A stretch of DNA of 5,630 nucleotides, from NCBI GenBank assembly GCA_937899265.1, contig CALBPV010000049.1, positions 1-5,630 of the forward strand, read 5' to 3'. This DNA comes from an uncultured Bacteroidales bacterium (GTDB lineage: Bacteria; Bacteroidota; Bacteroidia; Bacteroidales; UBA3663). The position numbers were made by a program, and so were the translations under genes. The stretch's first letter is position 1, and each line of letters opens with the position of its first letter. Below the pieces are notes generated by a model. The model was not told the origin of the DNA. It did no database searches and saw only the letters and a list, made by a program, of their open reading frames with translations. Of this stretch, positions 5,547 through 5,630 are shown piece after piece.

Positions 5547-5630
5547 AGGGAAGGAGCGATTAGTTCCAAATTTTAGGCGCACCCGGATTTTTCCGTGGCA
5601 GCCCCCACAAAGACCCGCATGACAGCATAA

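Noticed and set aside
5584..5595. Short CGGA/TCCG stem-loop after the GH43 stop as a terminator.
   Set aside because: The stem is only 4 bp, the T residues are in the loop rather than after the stem, and chance occurrence is likely.

Overview
The window looks like chromosomal DNA from a GC-rich member of the Bacteroidales (phylum Bacteroidota). Two promoters match the Bacteroidota housekeeping consensus almost exactly (TTG, 20 bases, TAnnTTTG), Shine-Dalgarno sequences are mostly absent, the gene families (L19, M16B peptidase, PfkB-like protein, TatA/TatC, GH43) are typical of gut Bacteroidales, and AT-rich regulatory gaps separate GC-rich genes. The genus cannot be fixed from the sequence alone.

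Layout. Minus strand, left: the 5' part of rplS (ribosomal protein L19) runs off the left edge. It has its own promoter (315-345) and a structured leader of about 140 nt. Upstream of it on the same strand lies a complete M16B zinc peptidase gene (425-1660), followed by a hairpin and a short terminator-like stem-loop. A 117-bp divergent control region (1661-1777) then contains a perfect 16-bp inverted repeat whose arms each carry a -7 box.

Plus strand, right: a PfkB-like gene (1778-2593), tatA (2640-2855) and tatC (2865-3641) lie close together and are probably one transcription unit. The PfkB-like protein keeps the family framework but lacks several active-site signatures and may be a pseudokinase. 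TatA and TatC together could form a minimal twin-arginine translocase; no tatB is visible. After a 240-bp gap holding three copies of a GTTTCAAATC element and a near-perfect promoter, a secreted GH43 glycosidase gene (3882-5546) follows. It has all three catalytic carboxylates and a C-terminal beta-sandwich domain. The last 84 bases hold no gene that I can support.

Functional reading. rplS, the peptidase and the tat genes are housekeeping or envelope functions. The GH43 gene is an independently controlled plant-polysaccharide gene, and its promoter region suggests a dedicated activator. I see no mobile element, CRISPR array, tRNA or rRNA. The observations most worth following up are the degenerate PfkB protein, the mirror-image divergent promoters and the repeat cluster upstream of the GH43 gene.
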